The notes under the pieces are model-generated. The model had not been told where the DNA came from and ran no database searches. It saw only the letters and a program-made list of their open reading frames with translations. Of a stretch of 64,000 nt of DNA, positions 17,890-25,884 are shown piece by piece; position 1 is the first letter of the stretch; every line of letters starts with the position of its first letter. Source of the DNA: Saccharophagus sp. K07 (GTDB taxonomy: Bacteria; Pseudomonadota; Gammaproteobacteria; Pseudomonadales; Cellvibrionaceae); the NCBI RefSeq assembly GCF_014336955.1, contig NZ_QRAI01000002.1, positions 186,001 through 250,000 of the forward strand, read 5' to 3'. The translations under genes were made by a program, and so were the position numbers.

Positions 17890-19113
17890 TTATGCGGCTT
17901 TAGGCGCAGAACAAGCGGAAGCGGGTTTTACCAGTAATGCGATGGTGAGTGCCAATAAACCCAGCAGCAGAAATCCACCCACCAGTGGCACCAGAGTTTG
18001 ATTAAACAGCTGCCCGATCAAGGTTCCGGTGGAGATGGAAATCACCGACGAAATGGCGCCGATCAATGCGGAGGCGATGCCTGCGATATGGCCCATAGGT
18101 TCCATGGCGAGGGCGTTCAAATTACCGAACAGCAAACCAAAGCAAAAGAAAATCGTCGCGGCGTAGGTCAGGAATAGCCACAGCGGCACCGCAATAACAA
18201 ATTGCGCCAGCAACAGCAGTGCCGAAGTCGAGCACAGACAGATGAGCGCGGTAATGCAAATGGAGCGAGGGCCGAAGCGGCGCACCAGGCGCGAATTGGA
18301 CAGGGATGCCAGTCCGAGCGTAAAGGCTAGTGCGCCGAAATAAATCGCAAAGGCGTCGCCCACGGCGTAGATATTTTGAAAGATCTGCAAGCAGGAATTC
18401 AGATAACCAATCAAAGCGCCAAATACTAGGCCCGCGCAAATCATATAGCCCACAGTGGTGCGATTGGTGAGCACGGTGCGGGCGCCGTTTTTGATATTGG
18501 CGATGGAGAAGGGCACGCGGCGGGATGGCGGCAGGGTTTCCTTAAGGCGGAAAAGGCTCCACAACATAATGGAAAGACCGTAACAAAATAGCAGGCCAAA
18601 AATATATCGCCATGATCCCAGCATCAGCATAAATTGCCCGAGCGTGGGCGCTATAACCGGCACCATAATAAAAATCATCATCACCAGGGACATGATGCGA
18701 GCCATGGCATAGCCGCTGCAGCGATCGCGCACTATGGAAATGGTCGACACGTAGGGACCTGCGCCGGCAAAGCCTTGCACAAAGCGACCGATCAACATTT
18801 GCTCCAGACTGTTGGCAGTCCCGCAAATAACCGTGCCGATCAGGTACAACACAAAGCTCATGAGCAGCAGGCGTTTGCGCCCGAGCGCATCGGAGAGCGG
18901 ACCACATAGCAATTGCCCAACCGCCTGCCCGCCAAACACGGCGCTGATAATAAGCTGCGCATGATTGGGATTGCTGATACTGAGATCCTGGCCTATGACC
19001 CCCAGGGCGGGCAGCATGGCGTCAATCGACAGTGCCACCACCGACATAATGGCGGCCATAAGCACAATAAATTCTTTACTGGGAAGGGAATCGGGTGGAG
19101 AAAGCTGACTCAT
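17890..19113 (-). CDS. Bcr/CflA-type MFS multidrug transporter
   Basis: This 407-residue protein has 12 predicted membrane segments. The Bcr/CflA signature is clear: the N-terminal SIDAMLPALGVIGQDL, motif A GPLSDALGRKRLLL after TM2, and RFVQGFAGAGPYVSTISIVRD in TM4. These drug/proton antiporters export compounds such as bicyclomycin, chloramphenicol or dipeptides. It stands alone; the DoxX gene lies upstream on the same strand after a 210-bp gap. Substrate unknown. Confidence 0.93.
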   Translation of the reverse strand: MSQLSPPDSLPSKEFIVLMAAIMSVVALSIDAMLPALGVIGQDLSISNPNHAQLIISAVFGGQAVGQLLCGPLSDALGRKRLLLMSFVLYLIGTVICGTANSLEQMLIGRFVQGFAGAGPYVSTISIVRDRCSGYAMARIMSLVMMIFIMVPVIAPTLGQFMLMLGSWRYIFGLLFCYGLSIMLWSLFRLKETLPPSRRVPFSIANIKNGARTVLTNRTTVGYMICAGLVFGALIGYLNSCLQIFQNIYAVGDAFAIYFGALAFTLGLASLSNSRLVRRFGPRSICITALICLCSTSALLLLAQFVIAVPLWLFLTYAATIFFCFGLLFGNLNALAMEPMGHIAGIASALIGAISSVISISTGTLIGQLFNQTLVPLVGGFLLLGLLALTIALLVKPASACSAPKAA

Positions 19114-19326
19114 AAAGGCGCCTAATAAACTGCAAGCAAAGACGATGTAGAGCGAATAGCTGGAGGACGCGGAAATGACCGGAAAGCTACAAGCGCTGAT
19201 CTACAGCGATAACCCTTGTCGAACTGCAAAACATCAAATCGACAAAGGGCGGCCAGCCTATAAAACCGCCAAAAAGGATGCAACTGCTTTGTTATGAACG
19301 GCGTGAATTCCGGAAATATGAGTGGA

Positions 19327-19764
19327 TTATTTTAGAAAAAATCTATCTACAGCAAATTTCCCTGCGCCGTGAGCAGCAAAATACAGCCCGCTAAAAACGA
19401 GGCATGCAGATGCAAACGAAGCGCGTATGCCACTTTGGGAGTCGACCATCACAATTGCCACTGCAAAATTGATGGCACAGATAATTCCGCCCCAGCGAAT
19501 CAGTAATCCGAGAATAAACGACACGCCGACAAAAAATTGTGCCCATACCGAAAGGCGCGCCATAACCGGGGGATAGGGAAAACCAAAATGGCGAAGAAAA
19601 TCCTCGAATTCCTTCATGTGAGCAGCGCTGGTGATATTGTCCAGTACGCCCCACACCAAAAAACTGCCGATCATAAGGCGAAGTAACAATAGTGTTGTGT
19701 TATCGAAACGGGCGAGTGGAGTTAGGAAAACGAGAGCAGTGCGGGAGGTATTGCGGCTGGCCAT
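19327..19764 (-). CDS. DoxX family membrane protein
   Basis: This 145-residue protein has four membrane segments and DoxX-type motifs: LLLLRLMIGSFLVWGVLDNI, the HFGFPYPPVMARLSVWAQFFVGVSFILG region, and a C-terminal membrane segment. DoxX proteins are linked to membrane redox balance and thiosulfate or sulfur metabolism in some species, but most are uncharacterised. ATG 19764 is chosen because AAGGTGG lies ahead at good spacing; a GTG at 19773 is also possible. Confidence 0.85.
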   Translation of the reverse strand: MASRNTSRTALVFLTPLARFDNTTLLLLRLMIGSFLVWGVLDNITSAAHMKEFEDFLRHFGFPYPPVMARLSVWAQFFVGVSFILGLLIRWGGIICAINFAVAIVMVDSQSGIRASFASACLVFSGLYFAAHGAGKFAVDRFFLK

Positions 19765-19936
19765 AGGATCCACCTTGGGGTTGTAGCGCGAGGGGATTTT
19801 ATACCAGAGGTCGCAAGGAAAATTGTGGGATTGGCGCGGGCTTGAAAATGCGTGAAAGGCCGAAAAATCCCTCGCTCAAACAGCGAGCGAGGGTCGGCAA
19901 TTGCCAGTCAGGTGAACACAGGCAATCCGTCGAGGT

Positions 19937-21196
19937 TTAAACTTCGACTTCTTCTACCGGAGTTTCTGGCTCTACCGGAGTCTCAGGTTCTACCGGAGTT
20001 TCTGGCTCCTCGGGAGTTTCAGGTTCTACCGGAGTTTCGGGCTCTTCAGGAGTTTCGCCTTCAACGGGTGGCACTGGTGGTTTTGGGCCTTTGCCAGGTG
20101 CTGGATGCCATTCCTGTTCGCCGGTTTCACACCATTTTTTGATATGTGGTGGGATTGGACGAGGTTTAACAGTTTCGCTTCCTTCAGCCACATCTGTTTC
20201 TTCGGTTACTTCTTCTTCAACCGGTTCTTCAGATCCGCCATTGGCAATCTCGTCACAGATGCTTTCATCCCATTCTTCATGCGGAGCATGGGGAGGGAAG
20301 GGATGCTCGTGTTCTTGGCGAGGTTCGATGGTGACGGGCTCGAGAACGGCGAAGGTCAGTTCGTTGACTTCATCCGGAACGTCAGAGGCGGCATCACAGG
20401 TGTAGGCTACGGTGTATTCACCGGCTTCCAGGAAGCCGACGTGATAGTGGTATTCACCGTGCGGAGCCAGTTTCACCAGCGCGCTTGCGACTGGATCAGA
20501 TTCGCTGCCGTTGACGTCGGTTGGGATGGCATTCGCACCGGCGAAAACATACACAGCACCCAGGTCGACGGAAGGATCGGCACAGAGATCAGCGATCAAC
20601 GCTGGATCCAGATCGCCATGCAGATGGCCCGCGTGATGGTTGTGAACCAGATGCAGATGTGGTTTCAGAATTACGTAGTCTTCAGCAGCTTTCAAAGACT
20701 TGCGCAAATCGAAATCGATGGTGAATTCCGCTGGCTCGTCTTCAACCAAGGTGAATTTTTTAGTGATGTGCAGGCCGTGGTCAGCTTTGCCTTCCAGTTC
20801 CAGCTCTTGGATGGTGCCGTCTTCGAATTCCACGTAGGAATCCAAAACGTCGTCTTTCACTGCGGTGATATGCAGATGAATGCCGTCGTATTCACCGGGT
20901 TCCAGCTCAAGACCGTTGATCAGGTCGGTAACTGCTCCTTCCTGCAGATCCAACAGGTTGATGCTGCGTGGCTCATCGAACTCAACCACTATGGCTTCAG
21001 CGCCTTTGGGTTTGATGGAAACACCAGTCAACTCAATCACAACAGCAGTGGCTGAGTCGACTGGGCCATCGGTAAGTGCCAGTGAGAATGGAACGGTGCT
21101 TGTGGTGGTAGAGGCATTCTCGTTACCACCGCAGCCGCTCAGCATCAGAGCAGGCACGGTGAGGATGCTCATTGCTAACGCTTTTTTCAAAAACAT
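19937..21196 (-). CDS. DUF4382 lipoprotein with Pro-Glu repeat tail
   Basis: This 419-residue lipoprotein (lipobox LSGC) has a DUF4382 domain (about 35-190: SLALTDGPVDSATAVVIEL, then INLLDLQEGAVTDLINGLEL), followed by a second beta-rich part that includes HVGFLEAGEYTVAYTC. The last 45 residues are repeats of PETPVE/PETPEE, probably an extended spacer. DUF4382 proteins are secreted and of unknown role. ATG 21196 follows AGGAG. The gene is divergent from DUF6502-DUF5666, a combination I recall from other proteobacteria, which suggests a joint envelope function. Confidence 0.88.
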   Translation of the reverse strand: MFLKKALAMSILTVPALMLSGCGGNENASTTTSTVPFSLALTDGPVDSATAVVIELTGVSIKPKGAEAIVVEFDEPRSINLLDLQEGAVTDLINGLELEPGEYDGIHLHITAVKDDVLDSYVEFEDGTIQELELEGKADHGLHITKKFTLVEDEPAEFTIDFDLRKSLKAAEDYVILKPHLHLVHNHHAGHLHGDLDPALIADLCADPSVDLGAVYVFAGANAIPTDVNGSESDPVASALVKLAPHGEYHYHVGFLEAGEYTVAYTCDAASDVPDEVNELTFAVLEPVTIEPRQEHEHPFPPHAPHEEWDESICDEIANGGSEEPVEEEVTEETDVAEGSETVKPRPIPPHIKKWCETGEQEWHPAPGKGPKPPVPPVEGETPEEPETPVEPETPEEPETPVEPETPVEPETPVEEVEV

Positions 21197-21462
21197 GGTC
21201 TTGTTTCTCCTAAAGGTTTTGGACCAGCCAAGGGTTGCCCAGCCAACTTTGTGTTGGGCTGGTCGACCTTCTTGGCCAGAGATTCCCACGTCGCCTTACC
21301 CCCGTATAACGACGTGGTTTTGACACTATAATCCCAAATTTCCCGGGAATAATTTCGACTGAGTCACAAAAGCATGTAGGTGGCGCCATTTTTTGACGTT
21401 TTTGTCCCATAATTGGCGCTGGTTCAAAGGGTTCATACATCCGCTGGCGGTATCACTGAGTT
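21197..21462. promoter_or_regulatory. Divergent promoter region between DUF4382 and DUF6502 genes
   Basis: This 266-bp region must drive both flanking units. A TATAAT is present at 21327-21332, but the bases 17 bp upstream (GTATAA) are a poor -35, so the promoter assignment is tentative. No regulator site is recognisable. Confidence 0.4.
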
Positions 21463-22302
21463 ATGACGAGCTCTGCACATCAGGCGCTTTCGCGTGCGCT
21501 TTATAAGGTTTTGAGGCCGATGGTCCGGCTGTTGATGCGGCATGGAATGTCGTACCGGGCGTTTTCGGAAGTCGCGCGGAACGTATTTGTGGATGTGGCG
21601 GAAAAGGAGTTTTCGTTACCAGGACGCAAACCCAGTAATTCCCGCACGGCGGTTCTGACGGGAATCAATCGCAAGGACATCGCCAAACTAAAAAGCCGGC
21701 CACACCCTTTGTCCGAGCACAGCCAGGATGCCCCCAACCCGGCCGCGCGAGTCATTACAGCTTGGACAAACGACCCGCGTTTTCACGATGAGACGGGCAA
21801 TCCCAAACCGCTGCTGGTGGAAGAGCAGCCGACACAAAGCGACAGCTTTACAACTCTGGTGAAGGATTATTCGAGCGATGTTCCGGTGCGGGCATTGATC
21901 GATGAGCTGTTGCGTATAAAAGCTGTTGCACGAGACGGCGATCATGTACAGCTACTGGTTAGCGCTTATATACCGATTGAAGACATGGCGGAAAACCTGC
22001 GCATTTTTGGTACTGCAGCAGCGGATCTGTTGAAAACCATGGACCACAACATCGGCCGTGAACCACCCGGCCCATTTCTGCAGCGCACCGTGTCATACAA
22101 CATTTCAGCTGACGACCTAGAAACGATTCGCCAACGCTGCCGCGAAGAAGGGCAAGCGTTGTTGCTGCAAATCAACGAATGGCTGAGTGAATTCGAGCGC
22201 GAGAAATCGGATGCAGCCGGTCAACAAACTTTCCGTGTCGGCGTGGGGGTGTATTACCTCGAAGGCCCCAGCCCGGACGAAATCGGGGACAAGAAAATCT
22301 AA
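21463..22302 (+). CDS. DUF6502 family protein
   Basis: This 279-residue soluble protein matches the DUF6502 pattern: an N-terminal helical segment (ALSRALYKVLRPMVRLLMRH, then GMSYRAFSEVARNVFVDVAE), a winged-helix-like part (NSRTAVLTGINRKDIAKL) and a C-terminal helical region. The N-terminal half resembles a helix-turn-helix, so DNA binding is possible but unproved. Its stop overlaps the DUF5666 start (TAATG), which suggests translational coupling. It may regulate or assist the neighbouring DUF5666 and DUF4382 lipoproteins. Confidence 0.82.
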   Translation: MTSSAHQALSRALYKVLRPMVRLLMRHGMSYRAFSEVARNVFVDVAEKEFSLPGRKPSNSRTAVLTGINRKDIAKLKSRPHPLSEHSQDAPNPAARVITAWTNDPRFHDETGNPKPLLVEEQPTQSDSFTTLVKDYSSDVPVRALIDELLRIKAVARDGDHVQLLVSAYIPIEDMAENLRIFGTAAADLLKTMDHNIGREPPGPFLQRTVSYNISADDLETIRQRCREEGQALLLQINEWLSEFEREKSDAAGQQTFRVGVGVYYLEGPSPDEIGDKKI

Positions 22303-23864
22303 TGAAAAACATAGCGCGATATTTTCTCGTTGGAGCGGTTTTGCTCAGTGGTTGTGATTCCAACAACCAGGATGAATATGCAGGCGGTATTGAAGGCACT
22401 GGCGATCGCGTCACTTTAGCGTCGGCCTATGGCACGGTTTCAGGTTTTGGCAGTGTCCACGTCAACGGTGTGCATTTCGATACAGATACTGCAGAAATCA
22501 TTATTGCCGATGAAGTTGCCAGCGAAGATGAACTTGCGGTCGGCATGGTGGTGGAAGTCACCGGAGAAATTGCTGCCAATGGTAAAAAAGGTGTGGCAAA
22601 ACGTGTCCGTGCTGAGCGTGTGTTACTCGGCGTGATCGAGTCCGTTGATGAAGTGGGGCGCGGTCGTAAAGCGCTGAAAATATTGGGGCAGAAGGTATAT
22701 ATCAACGAGGATGCAACCATTGTTGGAACCAACTTTGCGGATTTGACTGCAGGGCTTGGCGTTAGCGTCAGCGGTTTTGTCACCGATAACGGCTTGGCTG
22801 TTGCCACCTATCTGGAGCAGCGGGATATAGATATCGAAACGGCGAACCTGGAAGTGGAAGGCTATATCACTTCTATTGAACCCGAGGCGGAATTCTTTTT
22901 ACTGAATGAATTGCGTGTAGCCTTCGCGGGTGCGGAGTTTGTCGGCGGTACTGAATCTGATCTCGCTGCCGGAAAACGTGTACGAGTAAAAGGTAAGTTG
23001 GATGTAGAGCAGCAAATCTTGACGGCTGCGCGCGTTAGCTTTGTAAAAGATCACGCAGCTGGTATTGATCACCGCGTCAGCGTGGAAGGTGTTATTCGCG
23101 AATTGCGCGCTGGCTCCTTCCGCATCAATACCACTTTGGTGGAATTACAAGGAGCGCGAATTGAAAATGGCTCGGCAAGTGATATCCGCGAAGGTGCGCA
23201 AGTGGTGGTATTTGGTCCGCTGGTGGAAAATAAAATCCGCGCCGAGCGCATTCGCATAAAACCGGTAAATAGCACGCGATTCAAAGGATTGGTGGAAAAT
23301 ATCGATCGTTCATCGCGCACATTTCAGGTGATCGATACCGATTTTCAGGTCACACAGTTTACGCAATACAAAGATGACTCCCAGGCAAAAGAGCGGCACT
23401 TTAATTTCTCCAGCTTGCGCGATGGAGAAGAGGTGGAAGTATTTGCGGTGAGTGTCGAAGGCGTTTGGCAAGTCACCCGTATTATTCGTCTCGATCAACC
23501 ACTGATGGGCGCACGGGATATGTTGCGCGGCGAGATTTCCGATATAGATGAAGCCAATCGCAGTTTTCGTCTCGGGGATTTTTATATAGATGCAACCGAA
23601 ATTCCGCCGCATGAGTGGAATGAAATTCTGGCGCGTGAAGGAACGCTGAATGTGGATGTCGACGGTTTTTATATAGACGACGCACAATTCCGCGCGACTC
23701 ATGTGCATTTCCACCCCAAACCGCCGTGCAGCCCACATGTCTTTTATGACTGCGAGCAGAAACCGCCGGGCCCAAAAGGTGGTGAGGCAGTTCCGCCTAT
23801 AGAGGCTGTCCCACCTGTGGAGCCTGTTCCAGGCGCTAAACCCTTTGGGGCACCTTCCCGTTAA
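22302..23864 (+). CDS. DUF5666 repeat lipoprotein
   Basis: This 520-residue lipoprotein (lipobox LLSGC) consists of about six related beta units of 60-75 residues, each opening with a G-x-[VI]-x-x-[VIF] strand: GTVSGFGSVHVNG, GVIESVDEVGRG, GYITSIEPEAEF, GVIRELRAGSF, GLVENIDRSSRTF, GEISDIDEANRSF. This is the OB-like DUF5666 pattern. The C-terminus is Pro-rich. The protein should sit in the outer or inner membrane facing the periplasm. No catalytic motif is visible; a binding role is possible. It is coupled to DUF6502 and followed by a strong terminator. Confidence 0.88.
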   Translation: MKNIARYFLVGAVLLSGCDSNNQDEYAGGIEGTGDRVTLASAYGTVSGFGSVHVNGVHFDTDTAEIIIADEVASEDELAVGMVVEVTGEIAANGKKGVAKRVRAERVLLGVIESVDEVGRGRKALKILGQKVYINEDATIVGTNFADLTAGLGVSVSGFVTDNGLAVATYLEQRDIDIETANLEVEGYITSIEPEAEFFLLNELRVAFAGAEFVGGTESDLAAGKRVRVKGKLDVEQQILTAARVSFVKDHAAGIDHRVSVEGVIRELRAGSFRINTTLVELQGARIENGSASDIREGAQVVVFGPLVENKIRAERIRIKPVNSTRFKGLVENIDRSSRTFQVIDTDFQVTQFTQYKDDSQAKERHFNFSSLRDGEEVEVFAVSVEGVWQVTRIIRLDQPLMGARDMLRGEISDIDEANRSFRLGDFYIDATEIPPHEWNEILAREGTLNVDVDGFYIDDAQFRATHVHFHPKPPCSPHVFYDCEQKPPGPKGGEAVPPIEAVPPVEPVPGAKPFGAPSR

Positions 23865-23896
23865 GCGATTTAAACGACTGCGCTCTGCTGACTTTT

Positions 23897-23930
23897 GCGA
23901 TCAGGTGCAATACACCTGATCGCTTTTTTT
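23897..23930 (+). terminator. Rho-independent terminator after the DUF5666 gene
   Basis: GCGATCAGGTG and CACCTGATCGC pair across CAATA, followed by seven T. It begins 32 bp after the stop codon. Confidence 0.93.
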
Positions 23931-23943
23931 ACGTGCGGTCGAT

Positions 23944-24849
23944 TTATATCGCGCGCCAATTTTTATGCTGTTTTAACAAACTGACATCCCTTCCAGGCGG
24001 ATTGCCAAACATACGCGTGTACTCGCGACTGAATTGCGACGGACTTTCGTAGCCGACTTGATAAGCACTGGTAGCCGCATCCAGATCTTCCGCCGCCATT
24101 AAATTTCTCGCCGCGAGCAGGCGCAGGGATTTTTGATATTGCAAAGGACTCAATCCCGTAATGGTTTTGAAATGGGCGTGAAAGGACGACACACTCATAC
24201 CCGCAAGATCAGCCAAATGGGCAACGCTGAGCTGTTGATGAAATTGCTGTTTGATCCAATCGATAGCTTTGCTGATGCGATGGAGATGGCTGTCTTTAAA
24301 GGCGACTTGTGCAATCAACGGGCCCGAGTCACTGCACAACAAGCGGTAGAGAAGCTCCCTTTTACTCTGCTCTGCCAACACCGGAATATGTTCTGGTGTT
24401 GTGAGCAGGTCCGCCAGCCGCATTACCGCGTCTGCGGTCGGTTCATCAATTTCACCAACGAACAAACCTTTTCCAACTGCATTATCCAAGCGCCCGTTGC
24501 GATTGGTGAACGGCAATAACTCGGTAATCAGCGCCGCATTGATATCCATTTTTAACAGCATGTACGGAGCCGAGGTGGTGGCGCGCGTAATTTGACTTTG
24601 CAGCGGCAGGTCCACTGTGACAGTTAAAAATTGTCCTGCGGTGTAGGTAAAAACTTCTTCACCAACAAATACATGCTTCTGCCCCTGAGCCAGAATGCAC
24701 AAGCTCGGGTTGTACACAACCGGCAGAGGTGTAGTGGTTGAACTCGCGCGAAAAATTTCCACACCGGGAATCGCAGAGGGCGTAATTCCCTCTTGTTTGG
24801 AGTTTTGTTCAAGCAGGCTGCCGAGCATTTGCAATTGGTCGGTATTCAT
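23944..24849 (-). CDS. AraC family transcriptional regulator
   Basis: This 301-residue regulator has an AraC N-terminal cupin-like domain (about 20-190, with YNPSLCILAQGQKHV) and a C-terminal pair of HTH motifs (VAHLADLAGMSVSSFHAHFK; AYQVGYESPSQFSREYTRMFG). It is divergent from the short-chain dehydrogenase at 25037, with 187 bp between, and is the likely regulator of that gene. The AraC_N subtype often controls an adjacent oxidoreductase. The inducer is unknown. Confidence 0.93.
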   Translation of the reverse strand: MNTDQLQMLGSLLEQNSKQEGITPSAIPGVEIFRASSTTTPLPVVYNPSLCILAQGQKHVFVGEEVFTYTAGQFLTVTVDLPLQSQITRATTSAPYMLLKMDINAALITELLPFTNRNGRLDNAVGKGLFVGEIDEPTADAVMRLADLLTTPEHIPVLAEQSKRELLYRLLCSDSGPLIAQVAFKDSHLHRISKAIDWIKQQFHQQLSVAHLADLAGMSVSSFHAHFKTITGLSPLQYQKSLRLLAARNLMAAEDLDAATSAYQVGYESPSQFSREYTRMFGNPPGRDVSLLKQHKNWRAI

Positions 24850-25036
24850 AGTGCTGCTCCTGTCGCCTTATTTCCCCTCCACGATAAAACCCTCGCTCAC
24901 AAAACACCAGCGCTAAAAACCTCAGCTGGAGGATTAGGCAAGCAACGGAGAGATGCAGGCATATCGGATCAAGGGGCAAAAAATTACAGTGGTCACACGC
25001 AAACAAGCTAAGTCAACACTTTAGAGGAGACAGTGT

Positions 25037-25801
25037 ATGAGCCAGCAACCCAAAATTGCATTAATCACCGGTGGCAGTCGAGGTCTCGGCAAAAATATGG
25101 CATTAAAACTCGCAGCCAAAGGTCGCGATGTGATTTTTACCTACCACAGTAAACAAAACGAAGCCCAGACAACGGTGGAAGAAATCAACGCCTTGGGCCG
25201 AAAAGCGGTGGCGCTGCAATTGGATATTCGCCAGAGCAACCGTTTTGCGGAATTTGCCCAAACGGTGCGCGAGATATTGCAGCATCAGTGGAATGCAACG
25301 GGCTTTGATTATTTAATCAATAATGCCGGTAGTGGAATCGTTAAAACCTTCGAACAAACCACGGAAGAAGATTTCAACCGCATGGTGGATGAACATATAA
25401 AAGCGCCTTATTTTTTGACTCAGGCACTGCTGCCGCTGCTCAAAGATGAAGGGCGGGTATTAAATATTTCTTCCGGCCTTACCCGCATGGTGTTTCCTGG
25501 ATATTCTGCCTACGCGATTATGAAAACTGCGGTGGAGGCTTTTACCTTATATCTTGCAAAAGAATTGGGTCCACGGCGTATTCGGGTCAATACCTTGGCG
25601 CCTGGCGCCATTGAAACGGATTTTGGTGGTGGCGCGGTGAGAGATAATCAAGATTTAAATCAGCGCATTGCCGCGATTACCGCGCTCGGACGAGTCGGTG
25701 TGCCAGACGATATAGGTGGTGCAGTTGCAGCGATTTTTGCAGATGACGCCGGCTGGATTAATGCACAAAGGATAGAAGTTTCCGGCGGTCAGGGATTGTA
25801 A
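25037..25801 (+). CDS. SDR family oxidoreductase
   Basis: This 254-residue protein is a classical short-chain dehydrogenase. It has the cofactor motif TGGSRGLGKNMA, the NNAGSG element, the catalytic Ser in NISSGLTRM, the Tyr-x-x-x-Lys motif YAIMK, and the closing ADDAGWINAQRIEVSGGQG. It oxidises or reduces a hydroxyl or carbonyl with NAD(P)H. GAGGAG precedes ATG 25037. It is probably controlled by the divergent AraC regulator. Substrate unknown. Confidence 0.94.
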   Translation: MSQQPKIALITGGSRGLGKNMALKLAAKGRDVIFTYHSKQNEAQTTVEEINALGRKAVALQLDIRQSNRFAEFAQTVREILQHQWNATGFDYLINNAGSGIVKTFEQTTEEDFNRMVDEHIKAPYFLTQALLPLLKDEGRVLNISSGLTRMVFPGYSAYAIMKTAVEAFTLYLAKELGPRRIRVNTLAPGAIETDFGGGAVRDNQDLNQRIAAITALGRVGVPDDIGGAVAAIFADDAGWINAQRIEVSGGQGL

Positions 25802-25832
25802 GCCTCGAGGAAAATCAGCATGTTTTGAAAAT

Positions 25833-25873
25833 AAAAAAGCCCATCGGATATTCTGATGGGCTTTTGCTTTTTT
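25833..25873. terminator. Bidirectional terminator between the SDR and CE15 genes
   Basis: AGCCCATC and GATGGGCT form the stem; the A-run on the left and T-run on the right allow termination for both convergent genes. Confidence 0.88.
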
Positions 25874-25884
25874 TATTGAAAGTT

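Noticed and set aside
20105-21055. Plus-strand frame of 316 codons inside the DUF4382 gene
   Set aside because: It is the complement of a well supported lipoprotein gene with a signal peptide and ribosome site.
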